A stretch of 14,059 nt of DNA from an uncultured Bacteroidota bacterium (GTDB taxonomy: Bacteria > Bacteroidota > Bacteroidia > Chitinophagales > Chitinophagaceae). The notes beneath the pieces are model-generated. The model did no database searches and had not been told where the DNA came from. It saw nothing but the letters and a program-made list of their open reading frames with translations. The position numbers and the translations under genes are program-made. The DNA is taken from positions 1-14,059 of the forward strand of contig CAILMA010000063.1 of assembly GCA_903835145.1 (NCBI GenBank). Reading direction: 5' to 3'. Below are positions 7,165 to 13,554 of this stretch, in pieces (within the stretch, counting starts at the first letter, position 1; each line of letters starts with the position of its first letter).

Positions 7165-8337
7165 CTACTCTTTTTTTAAGCCTGATTCAGCCTGACCAGA
7201 AGCAGGAAAAGGATAATACTGCGGGGACCCAAATTGCGCATAACGGCCTATGGTATCAAATATTTTTACGCTGATCTCGTGCTTGAGTTCCAGCAGGTTA
7301 GCACCCTCCGGCAGGGGATTGGGCAGGTGATAGGTGATCATAAGCTGCATGGTATCTTTATCAAAATTCTCCAATACCACTATCACAGGTTCTTTAACCG
7401 GTGTTGTTTCCCGGAGTGTTTTTTTGAGGTTGGCAGTAAGGTTGCTTATTGCCGTAGCATCTATACCATAGCGTATGTTGGCTGTTACTTTTATGCCGCG
7501 CGTAACGCGGGTAGTGAGGTTTATGAGGTTTTGGCTCACGAGGTGCTGATTGGGCACTATATATGCCGCTCCATCGGCATGGCGCAGCCGGGTACTGCGG
7601 AAGCCTATGCGCTCTACCACCCCTTCTATGTCGCCTATCTTTATCATGTCGCCGGTAAGAAATGGCTTGTCGGACAAAAGTGTGAAAGCCGCGAAGAAGT
7701 TCTCCACCGTCTCTTTTCCCGCCAGTGCTATGGCCACACCACCTATGCCGAGGCCGGTAATGAGTGCAGGCACATTAACATGAAACACAAACCCCAGGAT
7801 GGCGAATATGCTCATGGTCCAGGCCACCAGCTTTGTGATCTCCTTTATGAGTGGTAGCAGTTGCTGCTGGCTCTGGTTTTTCTCAGCCTCTGCCTTGCCC
7901 ATGCTCAGGTAGTAGAAAAAATCTATAAAACGGGTTATCACCCTCGTGAGGAAGATGATAAAGAGCAACAGGAAAACATGATCAACCAATGTGCCGAGGC
8001 TGAGGTCGAAGTTCACCTTCTTGCCTATGTAAAGGTATTTTTCTATTTCTACGCTATTCAGCAAGGTGCTGAGCTGGTTAGCGGCAACAAAGTAGAGTAT
8101 TGCCTGCAGCAGCCGCTCCATAGGCTTGAACAGCATCTCGCCCATGGCAGCACGGTGCCTCGTGTAGCTGAACTTAGCTGTGAAACTACCGCTCAGTCGC
8201 GTAAGCAGCGCAGCCATGGGCTTTTTGAGCAGCAGTGTAGCCAGCACAATGCCTGCGAACCACAAGTAGTGGCTCACAGGCTCCCCAAGAAACTCAAGGT
8301 CGGTAAAGGCTTGTTGAATGCTCAAAAGCAGCGTCAT
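7165..8337 (-). CDS. MscS family small-conductance mechanosensitive channel
   Basis: A 390-residue inner-membrane channel that opens under membrane tension to release solutes during osmotic downshock. Hydrophobic segments lie at about 24-37, 78-92, 117-138 and 168-187, followed by the pore-lining helix VPALITGLGIGGVAIALAGK (189-208) with its Gly/Ala packing pattern. The beta domain follows, with GDMIKIGDIEGVVERIGFR (229-247) and YIVPNQHLVSQNLINLT (259-275), then the cytoplasmic alpha/beta cage to about 375. It is longer than E. coli MscS (286) because of extra N-terminal membrane segments, a common variant. It follows dapD on the same strand, separated by a structured 153-nt gap. I found no confident -7 box directly upstream, so it may depend on dapD transcription or on the structured region. 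Confidence 0.93.
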   Translation of the reverse strand: MTLLLSIQQAFTDLEFLGEPVSHYLWFAGIVLATLLLKKPMAALLTRLSGSFTAKFSYTRHRAAMGEMLFKPMERLLQAILYFVAANQLSTLLNSVEIEKYLYIGKKVNFDLSLGTLVDHVFLLLFIIFLTRVITRFIDFFYYLSMGKAEAEKNQSQQQLLPLIKEITKLVAWTMSIFAILGFVFHVNVPALITGLGIGGVAIALAGKETVENFFAAFTLLSDKPFLTGDMIKIGDIEGVVERIGFRSTRLRHADGAAYIVPNQHLVSQNLINLTTRVTRGIKVTANIRYGIDATAISNLTANLKKTLRETTPVKEPVIVVLENFDKDTMQLMITYHLPNPLPEGANLLELKHEISVKIFDTIGRYAQFGSPQYYPFPASGQAESGLKKE

Positions 8338-8372
8338 TTTTAGTATTTTAGGGTAACCTACACTAAATAGAT

Positions 8373-8474
8373 ATTAATAATCGGCATCGCGCCGCTGGTG
8401 TCCGCATCCCTGGCCCCTTGTCCGCAAGCGGCAGAAGGGGTAACATGAAGTCCGATTAGGATGCCGAAATTAAT
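8373..8474. other. Structured intergenic element between dapD and mscS
   Basis: ATTAAT plus TCGGCATC (8373-8388) faces GATGCCGA plus ATTAAT (8460-8474), an imperfect outer inverted repeat with 8 perfect GC-rich base pairs and a further 6 beyond a small bulge. Inside lies a second hairpin, CCCCTT (8414-8419) with AAGGGG (8435-8440), which itself encloses CCG-CAAG-CGG (8422-8431). An exclusive alternative pairing exists between TAATCGG (8378-8384) and CCGATTA (8452-8458). There is no T run after either stem on the minus strand, so a simple dapD terminator is unlikely. It could be the mscS 5' leader structure, a dapD 3' stabiliser, or a small MITE/REP-like repeat. Confidence 0.55.
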
Positions 8475-8490
8475 GGTAGTCAAAATGGTA

Positions 8491-9309
8491 TTACACAGCA
8501 ACATTAAACTCCCTCAGTGCGTCATTGAGGCTCGTTTTGAGGTCTGTTGATGCCTTGCGGGTACCTATGATTAATGCACAGCTCACCTGGTAATCGCCTG
8601 CCGGGAATTTCTTAGTGTAGCTGCCCGGTATTACCACGCTGCGGGCTGGTACGCGGCCCTTGTACTCTATTGGCGTGTCGCCGCTTACGTCTATTATTTT
8701 AGTGCTTTGGGTGAGCACTACATTCGCACCCAGCACGGCTTCCTTTTCTACTATTACGCCTTCCACTACTATGCAGCGGGAGCCAATAAAGCAGCCATCT
8801 TCAATAATCACCGGGGAGGCCTGCAGCGGCTCAAGTACGCCGCCTATACCCACACCACCACTCAGGTGCACCCCCTTGCCTATCTGGGCGCAGGAGCCTA
8901 CGGTGGCCCAGGTATCAACCATCGTGCCTTCATCTACAAATGCACCGATATTTACATAAGATGGCATCAGCACCACATTGCGGCCAAGAAAAGCACCATA
9001 ACGCGCAACGGCATGTGGCACGGCGCGCACACCCATAGCAGCATAGTCTTTTTTCAGCAGCATTTTGTCGTAAAACTCAAAGGGCTCAATATGCCAGGTC
9101 TGCATGGGTTGAATGCCAAAATAAAGGAGAATGGCTTTTTTTACCCATTCCTGCACCACCCAGCCGTCAGGGCCCGGTGCTGCTGCGCGCAGCCTGCCCT
9201 TGTCTACCTCTTCTATTACTGCGTGCACGGTATCGCTGTAGGTTTTGTCCTTGAGCAATTCCCGGTTGCTATATGCGGCTTCAATAAGTTGCTGCCATTG
9301 TTCTGCCAT
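8491..9309 (-). CDS. dapD: 2,3,4,5-tetrahydropyridine-2,6-dicarboxylate N-succinyltransferase
   Basis: Transfers succinyl from succinyl-CoA to tetrahydrodipicolinate, the first committed step of the succinylase branch to meso-diaminopimelate and lysine, supplying peptidoglycan and protein synthesis in the cytoplasm. The 272-residue length equals that of E. coli DapD (274). An N-terminal helical region (1-95) is followed by a left-handed beta-helix of hexapeptide repeats (about 100-235), with the diagnostic blocks RYGAFLGRNVVLMPSYVN (103-120), GAFVDEGTMVDTWATVGSCA (122-141) and HLSGGVGIGGVLEPLQA (148-164), and the C-terminal PARSVVIPG block. The start ATG at 9309 lies 25 nt below a -7 box. No other dap or lysine gene is in the window, so the pathway is dispersed. 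Confidence 0.97.
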   Translation of the reverse strand: MAEQWQQLIEAAYSNRELLKDKTYSDTVHAVIEEVDKGRLRAAAPGPDGWVVQEWVKKAILLYFGIQPMQTWHIEPFEFYDKMLLKKDYAAMGVRAVPHAVARYGAFLGRNVVLMPSYVNIGAFVDEGTMVDTWATVGSCAQIGKGVHLSGGVGIGGVLEPLQASPVIIEDGCFIGSRCIVVEGVIVEKEAVLGANVVLTQSTKIIDVSGDTPIEYKGRVPARSVVIPGSYTKKFPAGDYQVSCALIIGTRKASTDLKTSLNDALREFNVAV

Positions 9310-9333
9310 GATGCTGATATTTATTTTTTAGCG

Positions 9334-9341
9334 CAAAAGTA
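9334..9341 (-). promoter_or_regulatory. Predicted -7 promoter box of dapD
   Basis: On the minus strand TACTTTTG (9341-9334) fits TAnnTTTG and ends 24 nt before the dapD ATG, predicting a leader of about 17 nt. No clear -33 TTG is seen, only a T-rich stretch at 9363-9367 (minus strand). Confidence 0.5.
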
Positions 9342-9462
9342 GGTGAAGAAACCGCCGGGCGGAAAAACAGAAGGCAAATATTTTGATAAAAAGCACTGGA
9401 AAAGCAGATAGAAACGAACTTGTTTAAAAATAAATAAATAACATACAACTTGCAGTAGCCAT

Positions 9463-9519
9463 AGTTGGTATGAAATTTAGGTTGCTATTTAAAATTACTA
9501 AGCAGTATCATTACCAACT
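9463..9519. repeat. Inverted repeat upstream of gcvH
   Basis: AGTTGGTA (9463-9470) and TACCAACT (9512-9519) are perfect inverted 8-mers 41 nt apart. The downstream arm sits just before the likely gcvH -7 region. TTGCTATTT also occurs twice as a direct repeat (9482-9490 and 9530-9538). These could be operator half-sites, but the sequence is AT-rich and chance is a fair alternative. Confidence 0.25.
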
Positions 9520-9533
9520 GCAAACAATTTTGC

Positions 9534-9541
9534 TATTTTTA
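9534..9541 (+). promoter_or_regulatory. Possible -7 promoter box of gcvH
   Basis: TATTTTTA matches 7 of 8 positions of TAnnTTTG and ends 17 nt before the gcvH ATG, the expected distance. The final G is missing and no -33 TTG is clear, so this is weaker than the other boxes. Confidence 0.3.
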
Positions 9542-9558
9542 CCGCAAAAATTATAGAA

Positions 9559-9936
9559 ATGGAATTCCCAGGCAACTTACGCTATACCAAGGATCACGAA
9601 TGGATTAGCCTCGATGGCAACATCGCAACTGTAGGCATTACAGAATTTGCACAGCATGAGCTGGGCGATATCGTATTTGTTGATATTACCACTGAAGGCA
9701 AGCACCTTGGTGCCAATGAAATATTCGGTACTGTAGAAGCAGTAAAAACAGTATCAGACCTTTACATTCCTGTAGCCGGAACGGTTACTGAACTAAACAA
9801 AGGCCTTGAGGGCAGCCCTGAAAGCGTGAACACTGACCCATACGGCGCAGGCTGGATGATAAAGATGGAAGTTGATAACACAGCTGACGTTGCTGCCCTG
9901 CTCGATGCAGCAGGTTATAAAGCACTCGTGGGATAA
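9559..9936 (+). CDS. gcvH: Glycine cleavage system H protein
   Basis: The lipoyl carrier of the glycine cleavage complex; its lipoyl arm carries the aminomethyl group from P-protein to T-protein and is reoxidised by L-protein. The 125-residue length is standard. The lipoyl domain shows RYTKDHEWISLDGNIATVGI (8-27), GDIVFVDITTEGKHLG (36-51) and the lipoylation site FGTVEAVKTVSDLYIPVAG (56-74), with Lys63 as the attached residue; the C-terminal NTDPYGAGWMIKM block is also typical. P, T and L genes are not in the window, as is common in Bacteroidota where gcv genes are scattered. It precedes a VanZ-like gene by 3 nt and the two are surely co-transcribed. Confidence 0.97.
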   Translation: MEFPGNLRYTKDHEWISLDGNIATVGITEFAQHELGDIVFVDITTEGKHLGANEIFGTVEAVKTVSDLYIPVAGTVTELNKGLEGSPESVNTDPYGAGWMIKMEVDNTADVAALLDAAGYKALVG

Positions 9937-9939
9937 TAC

Positions 9940-10338
9940 ATGCTCCGGATTTTTACGAATGAATCTCCTTATAAAAAACAGGCAAGGTTTGTAGCAGTGC
10001 TATGGACCTTGCTTATTTTTATTGGTTGCTTTACCCCCGGTAAAGAACTACCCAAAATTGATGCCCCATTTATAGATAAATGGGTGCACCTCCTCCTCTT
10101 CGGGGGATTTTCTTTTCTTTGGCTGTGTAGCCGGCCATTGTTGCGGCCTATTTGGTTGTTCACTATGCTTATCATCAGTATTGCACTTGGTGCCAGTATA
10201 GAGCTCCTGCAAGGCGCCCTGCCTTCCCTTGGCCGCGCCTGCGAATTCCTCGATGCCGTTGCCGATAGCCTTGGTGCCCTGCTCGGTATTCTTCTTTTTT
10301 ATGTGCTGGCTTCTGTGGCGAAAAGGCAACGGATGTAA
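9940..10338 (+). CDS. VanZ-like family membrane protein
   Basis: A 132-residue membrane protein with four predicted helices (about 15-32, 49-64, 70-88 and 107-126). It carries the VanZ-like signature: DKWVHLLLFGGFSF (46-59) before the second helix, and IELLQG (87-92) followed by RACEFLDAVADSLGALLG (99-116), with conserved Asp, His, Glu, Gln and Arg facing the membrane. The name comes from vanZ of glycopeptide-resistance transposons, but most chromosomal members, including this one, have no established role in resistance and no known activity. Placement directly after gcvH (3-nt gap) is an arrangement I recall from other Bacteroidota and may reflect shared expression rather than shared function. 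No terminator is seen behind it. Confidence 0.9.
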   Translation: MLRIFTNESPYKKQARFVAVLWTLLIFIGCFTPGKELPKIDAPFIDKWVHLLLFGGFSFLWLCSRPLLRPIWLFTMLIISIALGASIELLQGALPSLGRACEFLDAVADSLGALLGILLFYVLASVAKRQRM

Positions 10339-10391
10339 CATGCCGCAGTAACATCTTCAAAATCCTCGCTCAAAGAGTACAATAAAATCTT

Positions 10392-10544
10392 ATGGCTTTA
10401 AAAACCTATCTTGCCCTTGCGGATCAAAGCCTGTATCGACTTAATGTCGGACATGAACTAAGAACAATCCTTTTTTCCCTTCAATCCAAAAAAATCAAGG
10501 TTCAGACAAAAATCATGGCTCAGCGGTCCTCCCCCTCAATATAA
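10392..10544 (+). CDS. Possible small ORF, 50 residues
   Basis: ATG at 10392 opens a 50-codon frame ending at TAA 10542-10544, beginning MALKTYLALADQSLYRLNVG and rich in basic residues. It lies in the 181-nt gap between the VanZ-like gene and the convergent ATP-grasp gene and overlaps the latter's 3' end by 25 nt. There is no TAnnTTTG box or recognised motif. It could be a chance frame or a remnant; I rate a real protein as unlikely. Otherwise the gap (10339-10519) shows no clear terminator for either convergent gene. Confidence 0.15.
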   Translation: MALKTYLALADQSLYRLNVGHELRTILFSLQSKKIKVQTKIMAQRSSPSI

Positions 10545-11662
10545 TGGCTGCAAAAGCTGCTGGTAACGTTGGTAATACGCCCAATGGACTCGCGGATGCC
10601 TATACCTGCCGCCTTACCACCTATTACCCAACTGCCTATAATTGGGTGCCTGCCATCGAACTCCGGCAATTCAAAGTATTGCTGGTACACGTAGCCTTCG
10701 TCACCATATTCGCCATTCGTGGCTTCTACGGTTTCACCTGCCACCACCAGTGTCACATTCTCCCCCTCTCTTGAAAATATGGGCTTGCGGGCATAACTTG
10801 CCGGTATGGGCACCGACCCACCCGGCGTGGTACAAGGCAACAGGTAGGGCGAATCGGGGAATAACTCGTAGATGTACTTCAGCATCATCTTGTTAGAGAG
10901 GATGGCTTTATAGGCCGGCTCTATCCAGTTGCAAGTCGCTTTATTTTTTATGAGGAAGGCACCAAAGGGCTCATCAAACAACCACTCGTAGGGGTAAAGC
11001 TTGAAAATGTTGGTTATGGGCTGCCCGTTGGTATCTACAAACTCATCATCAGGCCCCAGTCCTATATCATCTATGTCAATGAACTCAGTAGCTATCCCCG
11101 CCTGTATGGCAATATCCTGCAGGTACCTCGTGGTTACAAAATCTTCAAGGTTATCGTTGCAGCAAAAGTGCAGTTTGCCGGGCAGCAGTTGGTGGGCGCA
11201 ATGAGCCAGATGGGCAGTCAGCGCATCGTGTATGGCGTTAAACTGGTCCAGATCTTTGTTGTAATCCTGCAGCCAGTACCATTGTATCACACCGGTTTCC
11301 AGCAGCAGCGTAGGGGTATCGGCGTTAAACTCAAGTAGCTTCACCACCCCATTGTTATAGCCGAGGTCAAAACGGCCGTAAAAGGTCGGTGTTTTTTTCT
11401 GCCAGGTCCATTCTATAAGTTCTGCATATTCATGGGGAATAAAAAACTCATCCCACAGCTTATTTTCTATTACATACTCCACCACCCTAACGCACATGGC
11501 ATATATTTCGTTCGTGGCTTTTTCTATCAGGTCGGTTTCCCACTGCTCAAATTCATAAACAGCCGACTCGTTGTAATAGCTGTCATCGTTATAAAACAGG
11601 AAGCCCTGACCGGTAATTTTCCGTTGCCAGTCGGGCCGGGGCGTAATAGGTATTCTTTTCAT
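10520..11662 (-). CDS. Glutathionylspermidine synthase family ATP-grasp ligase (YgiC-like)
   Basis: A 380-residue ATP-grasp amide-bond ligase. Recognisable blocks are FYGRFDLGY (93-101), KLLEFNADTPTLLLETGVIQ (107-126), the IFKLYPYEWLFDEPFGAFLI region, WIEPAYKAILSNK, the nucleotide-lysine region YARKPIFSREGENV, and near the end IIGSWVIGGKAAGIGIRE. This layout matches the stand-alone synthetase domain of E. coli YgiC/YjfC, which lack the amidase half of the bifunctional Gsp enzyme. True glutathionylspermidine synthesis is therefore not assured; the family's general chemistry is ATP-dependent joining of a carboxylate to an amine. I chose ATG at 11662 rather than the more distant ATG at 11713, because the latter lies 44 nt inside the upstream gene and the conserved sequence starts at MKRIPITPRPDWQ. 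It begins 7 nt after the stop of the exported-protein gene, so both form one operon. Confidence 0.9.
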   Translation of the reverse strand: MKRIPITPRPDWQRKITGQGFLFYNDDSYYNESAVYEFEQWETDLIEKATNEIYAMCVRVVEYVIENKLWDEFFIPHEYAELIEWTWQKKTPTFYGRFDLGYNNGVVKLLEFNADTPTLLLETGVIQWYWLQDYNKDLDQFNAIHDALTAHLAHCAHQLLPGKLHFCCNDNLEDFVTTRYLQDIAIQAGIATEFIDIDDIGLGPDDEFVDTNGQPITNIFKLYPYEWLFDEPFGAFLIKNKATCNWIEPAYKAILSNKMMLKYIYELFPDSPYLLPCTTPGGSVPIPASYARKPIFSREGENVTLVVAGETVEATNGEYGDEGYVYQQYFELPEFDGRHPIIGSWVIGGKAAGIGIRESIGRITNVTSSFCSHYIEGEDR

Positions 11663-11669
11663 GTTACTA

Positions 11670-12116
11670 TCAGGAATGTGCTGAGGCTGTAGATGCTCGC
11701 ATGGTACCACCAAAGCCGCCTTTTTTTACTACGGGTGCCGCGGACATACTACTCCTGGCGACCGGTACACCAGCTCTGGGGCCGGCGTCAGTGGCCCGCG
11801 CTACCGCCGGTACAGGCTGCCTGTGCCGCTGTGCCAGATATTGATGATTTGCTTCCCAATGCCGCCCATAGTGCCCAAAACGAAAAAACAACCTGAAACG
11901 CCACCAAAACCCGGTATTTTCTGTGTACACATAGTTCGTTTGGGGGCGCACAATCGTACTGTCTTTATAGTATGCGGTACTATCGTTAAAGCTTACAACG
12001 CTATCGGGTTGTGGCTTCGGCGCCACACTATCTTTTACCGATTGAGCCGTACTTGTAGCCGGTGCAATTGCTGCAAGAAATGCCGTAGTAAGGATGACTT
12101 GTTTTGACTTCTTCAT
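11670..12116 (-). CDS. Small exported protein with Gly-rich GGFGG tail, partner of the ATP-grasp ligase (YgiB-like position)
   Basis: A 148-residue protein with a clear signal peptide: Lys2, Lys3 and Lys5, a hydrophobic core VILTTAFLAAIAPA (7-20) and a type I site after STA (Ala24). The mature part has an acidic/Ser-Thr stretch (25-60), an aromatic and basic patch GFWWRFRLFFRFGHYGRHW (69-87), a Pro/Ala/Arg linker (about 98-125) and a tail PVVKKGGFGGTMRAS (about 128-142). There is no cysteine in the mature region, so it is neither a lipoprotein nor disulfide-linked. I do not recognise a named family. In enterobacteria ygiC follows ygiB, which also encodes a small exported protein with a Gly-rich end; the equivalent gene order and, from memory, a similar GGFG-type tail suggest a functional analogue. 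It might be the ligase's substrate or the product's carrier. Confidence 0.75.
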   Translation of the reverse strand: MKKSKQVILTTAFLAAIAPATSTAQSVKDSVAPKPQPDSVVSFNDSTAYYKDSTIVRPQTNYVYTENTGFWWRFRLFFRFGHYGRHWEANHQYLAQRHRQPVPAVARATDAGPRAGVPVARSSMSAAPVVKKGGFGGTMRASTASAHS

Positions 12117-12159
12117 TGGTCTTTTACGCAGGGCGGTATTGAGTCCGGCTGCGCTTCTA

Positions 12160-12190
12160 CAAATTTAATGAACAGTTTATGTAACACAAA
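12160..12190 (-). promoter_or_regulatory. Predicted promoter of the exported-protein/ATP-grasp operon
   Basis: On the minus strand TTTG (12190-12187) and TAAATTTG (12167-12160) are separated by 19 nt, matching the Bacteroidota TTTG-N19-TAnnTTTG consensus at every defined base. Predicted transcription start is near 12153, giving a leader of about 37 nt. It is the best promoter match in the window. Confidence 0.65.
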
Positions 12191-12293
12191 TTATTTCACA
12201 TTTTTTAACTACCGATGGAGTCCTGGCTTATTATTGGCTTTTGCTCACAATGCTTTCACGTAGAGACCGGACTTCTGAATAGTTTGCACACCC

Positions 12294-12301
12294 TATCTTT
12301 G
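12294..12301 (+). promoter_or_regulatory. Predicted -7 promoter box of mutY
   Basis: TATCTTTG fits TAnnTTTG exactly but ends only 9 nt before the ATG at 12311, so the transcript would have a leader of only a few bases. The frame is open upstream to an ATG at 12215, but that start would place the promoter box inside the coding sequence, which supports the 12311 start. Confidence 0.4.
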
Positions 12302-12310
12302 CCCACAGCC

Positions 12311-13381
12311 ATGAGCCATACACACCAACATAAGTTCACCCCTGCCCTGCTTGTCTGGCACCATACCGATAACAACCGCAGCCTGCCCTGGAAGAGTGAA
12401 AAAGACCCATACAAAATATGGCTGTCGGAGATTATACTACAACAAACACGGGCCTTGCAGGGCCTGCCCTATTACGTGCGGTTTACCGAGACCTACCCCA
12501 CCATTCAGCAACTTGCTGCCGCAGCCGATGAAGAGGTTTACCGCATTTGGCAAGGGCTTGGCTACTACAACCGGTGCCGCAATATGCTGGCAACAGCGCG
12601 CCATATCGTTACCGAGTTATCCGGCATTTTCCCAAGCACCTACGAGGGTATTTTGTCGCTGAAGGGCATCGGACCCTATACAGCAGCGGCTATTGGCTCT
12701 TTTGCATTTGGGCTGCCGTGTGCGGTTGTAGATGGCAATGTAACCCGGGTACTTTCGCGCTATTTTGGTATTGAGACACCGATTGATACTACTGAAGGAA
12801 AAAACATCTTTGCTACGTTGGCACAGGAGTTATTGCCACAGGATGACAGTGCCGCATACAATCAGGCCATAATGGATCTCGGAGCTACGGTATGCACACC
12901 CAAGGCCCCGACGTGCAGCGAGTGCCCGCTCCAAAAAAACTGCGAGGCCAGGATAAGCAACCTCACCAGCCTGCTGCCCATAAAAAGCAAAAAAGTGCTG
13001 GTAACTACCCGGCACTTCAACTACCTTGTATTAAGAAACGATGATTTTTTATGGTTGCAAAAGCGCGGTGAGCAGGATATATGGGGCAATCTGTTTGAGC
13101 CCTACCTCATAGAAAGCGATGCCGCCCTCACCCGGGCAGAACTTACCAAGCTACCCGAATTCAAGGGCCTTCAACTCCCGTATACTGATATGGAATACTC
13201 CGGAAAATCTAGCCAGCGACTCACCCACCGCATTATTGAGGCCAGCTTTTTTACACTGCAACTTAGCGCAAAAGCGGATCTCGGAAAGGCCAGCGGAAGC
13301 TGGGTTGCGCTTTCAGAATTAAATAAAATGGCATTCCCCAAAACAGTTCTTTCTTTTTTGCAGAATAATTTATACTTTTAA
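12311..13381 (+). CDS. mutY: A/G-specific adenine DNA glycosylase
   Basis: Removes adenine mispaired with 8-oxoguanine, the last safeguard of the GO oxidative-damage repair system. Numbered from ATG 12311, the 356-residue protein has the catalytic glutamate Glu40 in WLSEIILQQTR (37-47), the helix-hairpin-helix LKGIGPYTAAAIG (117-129), the catalytic aspartate Asp141 in VVDGNVTRVLSR (139-150) and a [4Fe-4S] cluster site Cys195-x6-Cys202-x2-Cys205-x5-Cys211. The C-terminal NUDIX-like 8-oxoG recognition domain (about 235-350) contains QRLTHRIIE (302-310), where Thr305-His306 align with the Ser-His of the known recognition loop. The frame extends upstream to ATG 12215, but those 32 residues resemble nothing in MutY and span a promoter box, so the internal ATG is preferred. 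It is followed by a terminator and then the gldE-like gene. Confidence 0.95.
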   Translation: MSHTHQHKFTPALLVWHHTDNNRSLPWKSEKDPYKIWLSEIILQQTRALQGLPYYVRFTETYPTIQQLAAAADEEVYRIWQGLGYYNRCRNMLATARHIVTELSGIFPSTYEGILSLKGIGPYTAAAIGSFAFGLPCAVVDGNVTRVLSRYFGIETPIDTTEGKNIFATLAQELLPQDDSAAYNQAIMDLGATVCTPKAPTCSECPLQKNCEARISNLTSLLPIKSKKVLVTTRHFNYLVLRNDDFLWLQKRGEQDIWGNLFEPYLIESDAALTRAELTKLPEFKGLQLPYTDMEYSGKSSQRLTHRIIEASFFTLQLSAKADLGKASGSWVALSELNKMAFPKTVLSFLQNNLYF

Positions 13382-13490
13382 TTTTAATTGGTTGATTTTT
13401 TGCCACAGTAAGCAGCGCAAAAGGCTGGCCTGAAAAGCAATTGATGAACAATAATGTATTTACGCTGAAGGCGCATGTGCGCCACAAAAG

Positions 13491-13521
13491 GGAAGGATGA
13501 TTTTTATTTCGTCCTTTTTTA
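13491..13521 (+). terminator. Rho-independent terminator after mutY
   Basis: AAGGATGA (13493-13500) pairs with TCGTCCTT (13509-13516) through one U-G wobble, around an 8-nt loop, and a run of T residues continues to 13520. A second small hairpin, GGCGC-ATGT-GCGCC (13470-13483), lies just upstream without a T run. The terminator ends right at the -7 box of the next gene, insulating it from mutY. Confidence 0.7.
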
Positions 13522-13529
13522 TAATTTTG
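13522..13529 (+). promoter_or_regulatory. Predicted -7 promoter box of the gldE-like gene
   Basis: TAATTTTG fits TAnnTTTG and begins immediately after the T run of the mutY terminator. It predicts transcription from about 13536, 19 nt before the proposed TTG start at 13555. The matching -33 would fall inside the terminator loop, where no TTG is seen. Confidence 0.45.
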
Positions 13530-13554
13530 ATTTCGTTCACCAAATTTATGTCAC

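Noticed and set aside
7234..8343. Plus-strand frames of 207 and 160 residues opposite mscS
   Set aside because: Antisense to a clear MscS channel; long only because of codon bias in the real gene.
8373..8474. tRNA or classical riboswitch in the dapD-mscS gap
   Set aside because: No cloverleaf with T-loop or CCA-adjacent acceptor stem, and no match that I recognise to lysine, TPP, SAM or other common riboswitch cores.
8707..9342. 211-residue plus-strand frame opposite dapD
   Set aside because: Antisense to dapD, which has complete beta-helix motifs; the His/Tyr/Ala-rich translation is typical of a shadow.
11663..11713. Upstream start for the ATP-grasp ligase (17 extra residues)
   Set aside because: It would overlap the exported-protein gene by 44 nt and adds residues without family similarity; ATG 11662 is 7 nt after that gene's stop.
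12215..12310. N-terminal extension of MutY by 32 residues
   Set aside because: The extension contains a promoter box, looks non-MutY and precedes the known beginning of the conserved domain.
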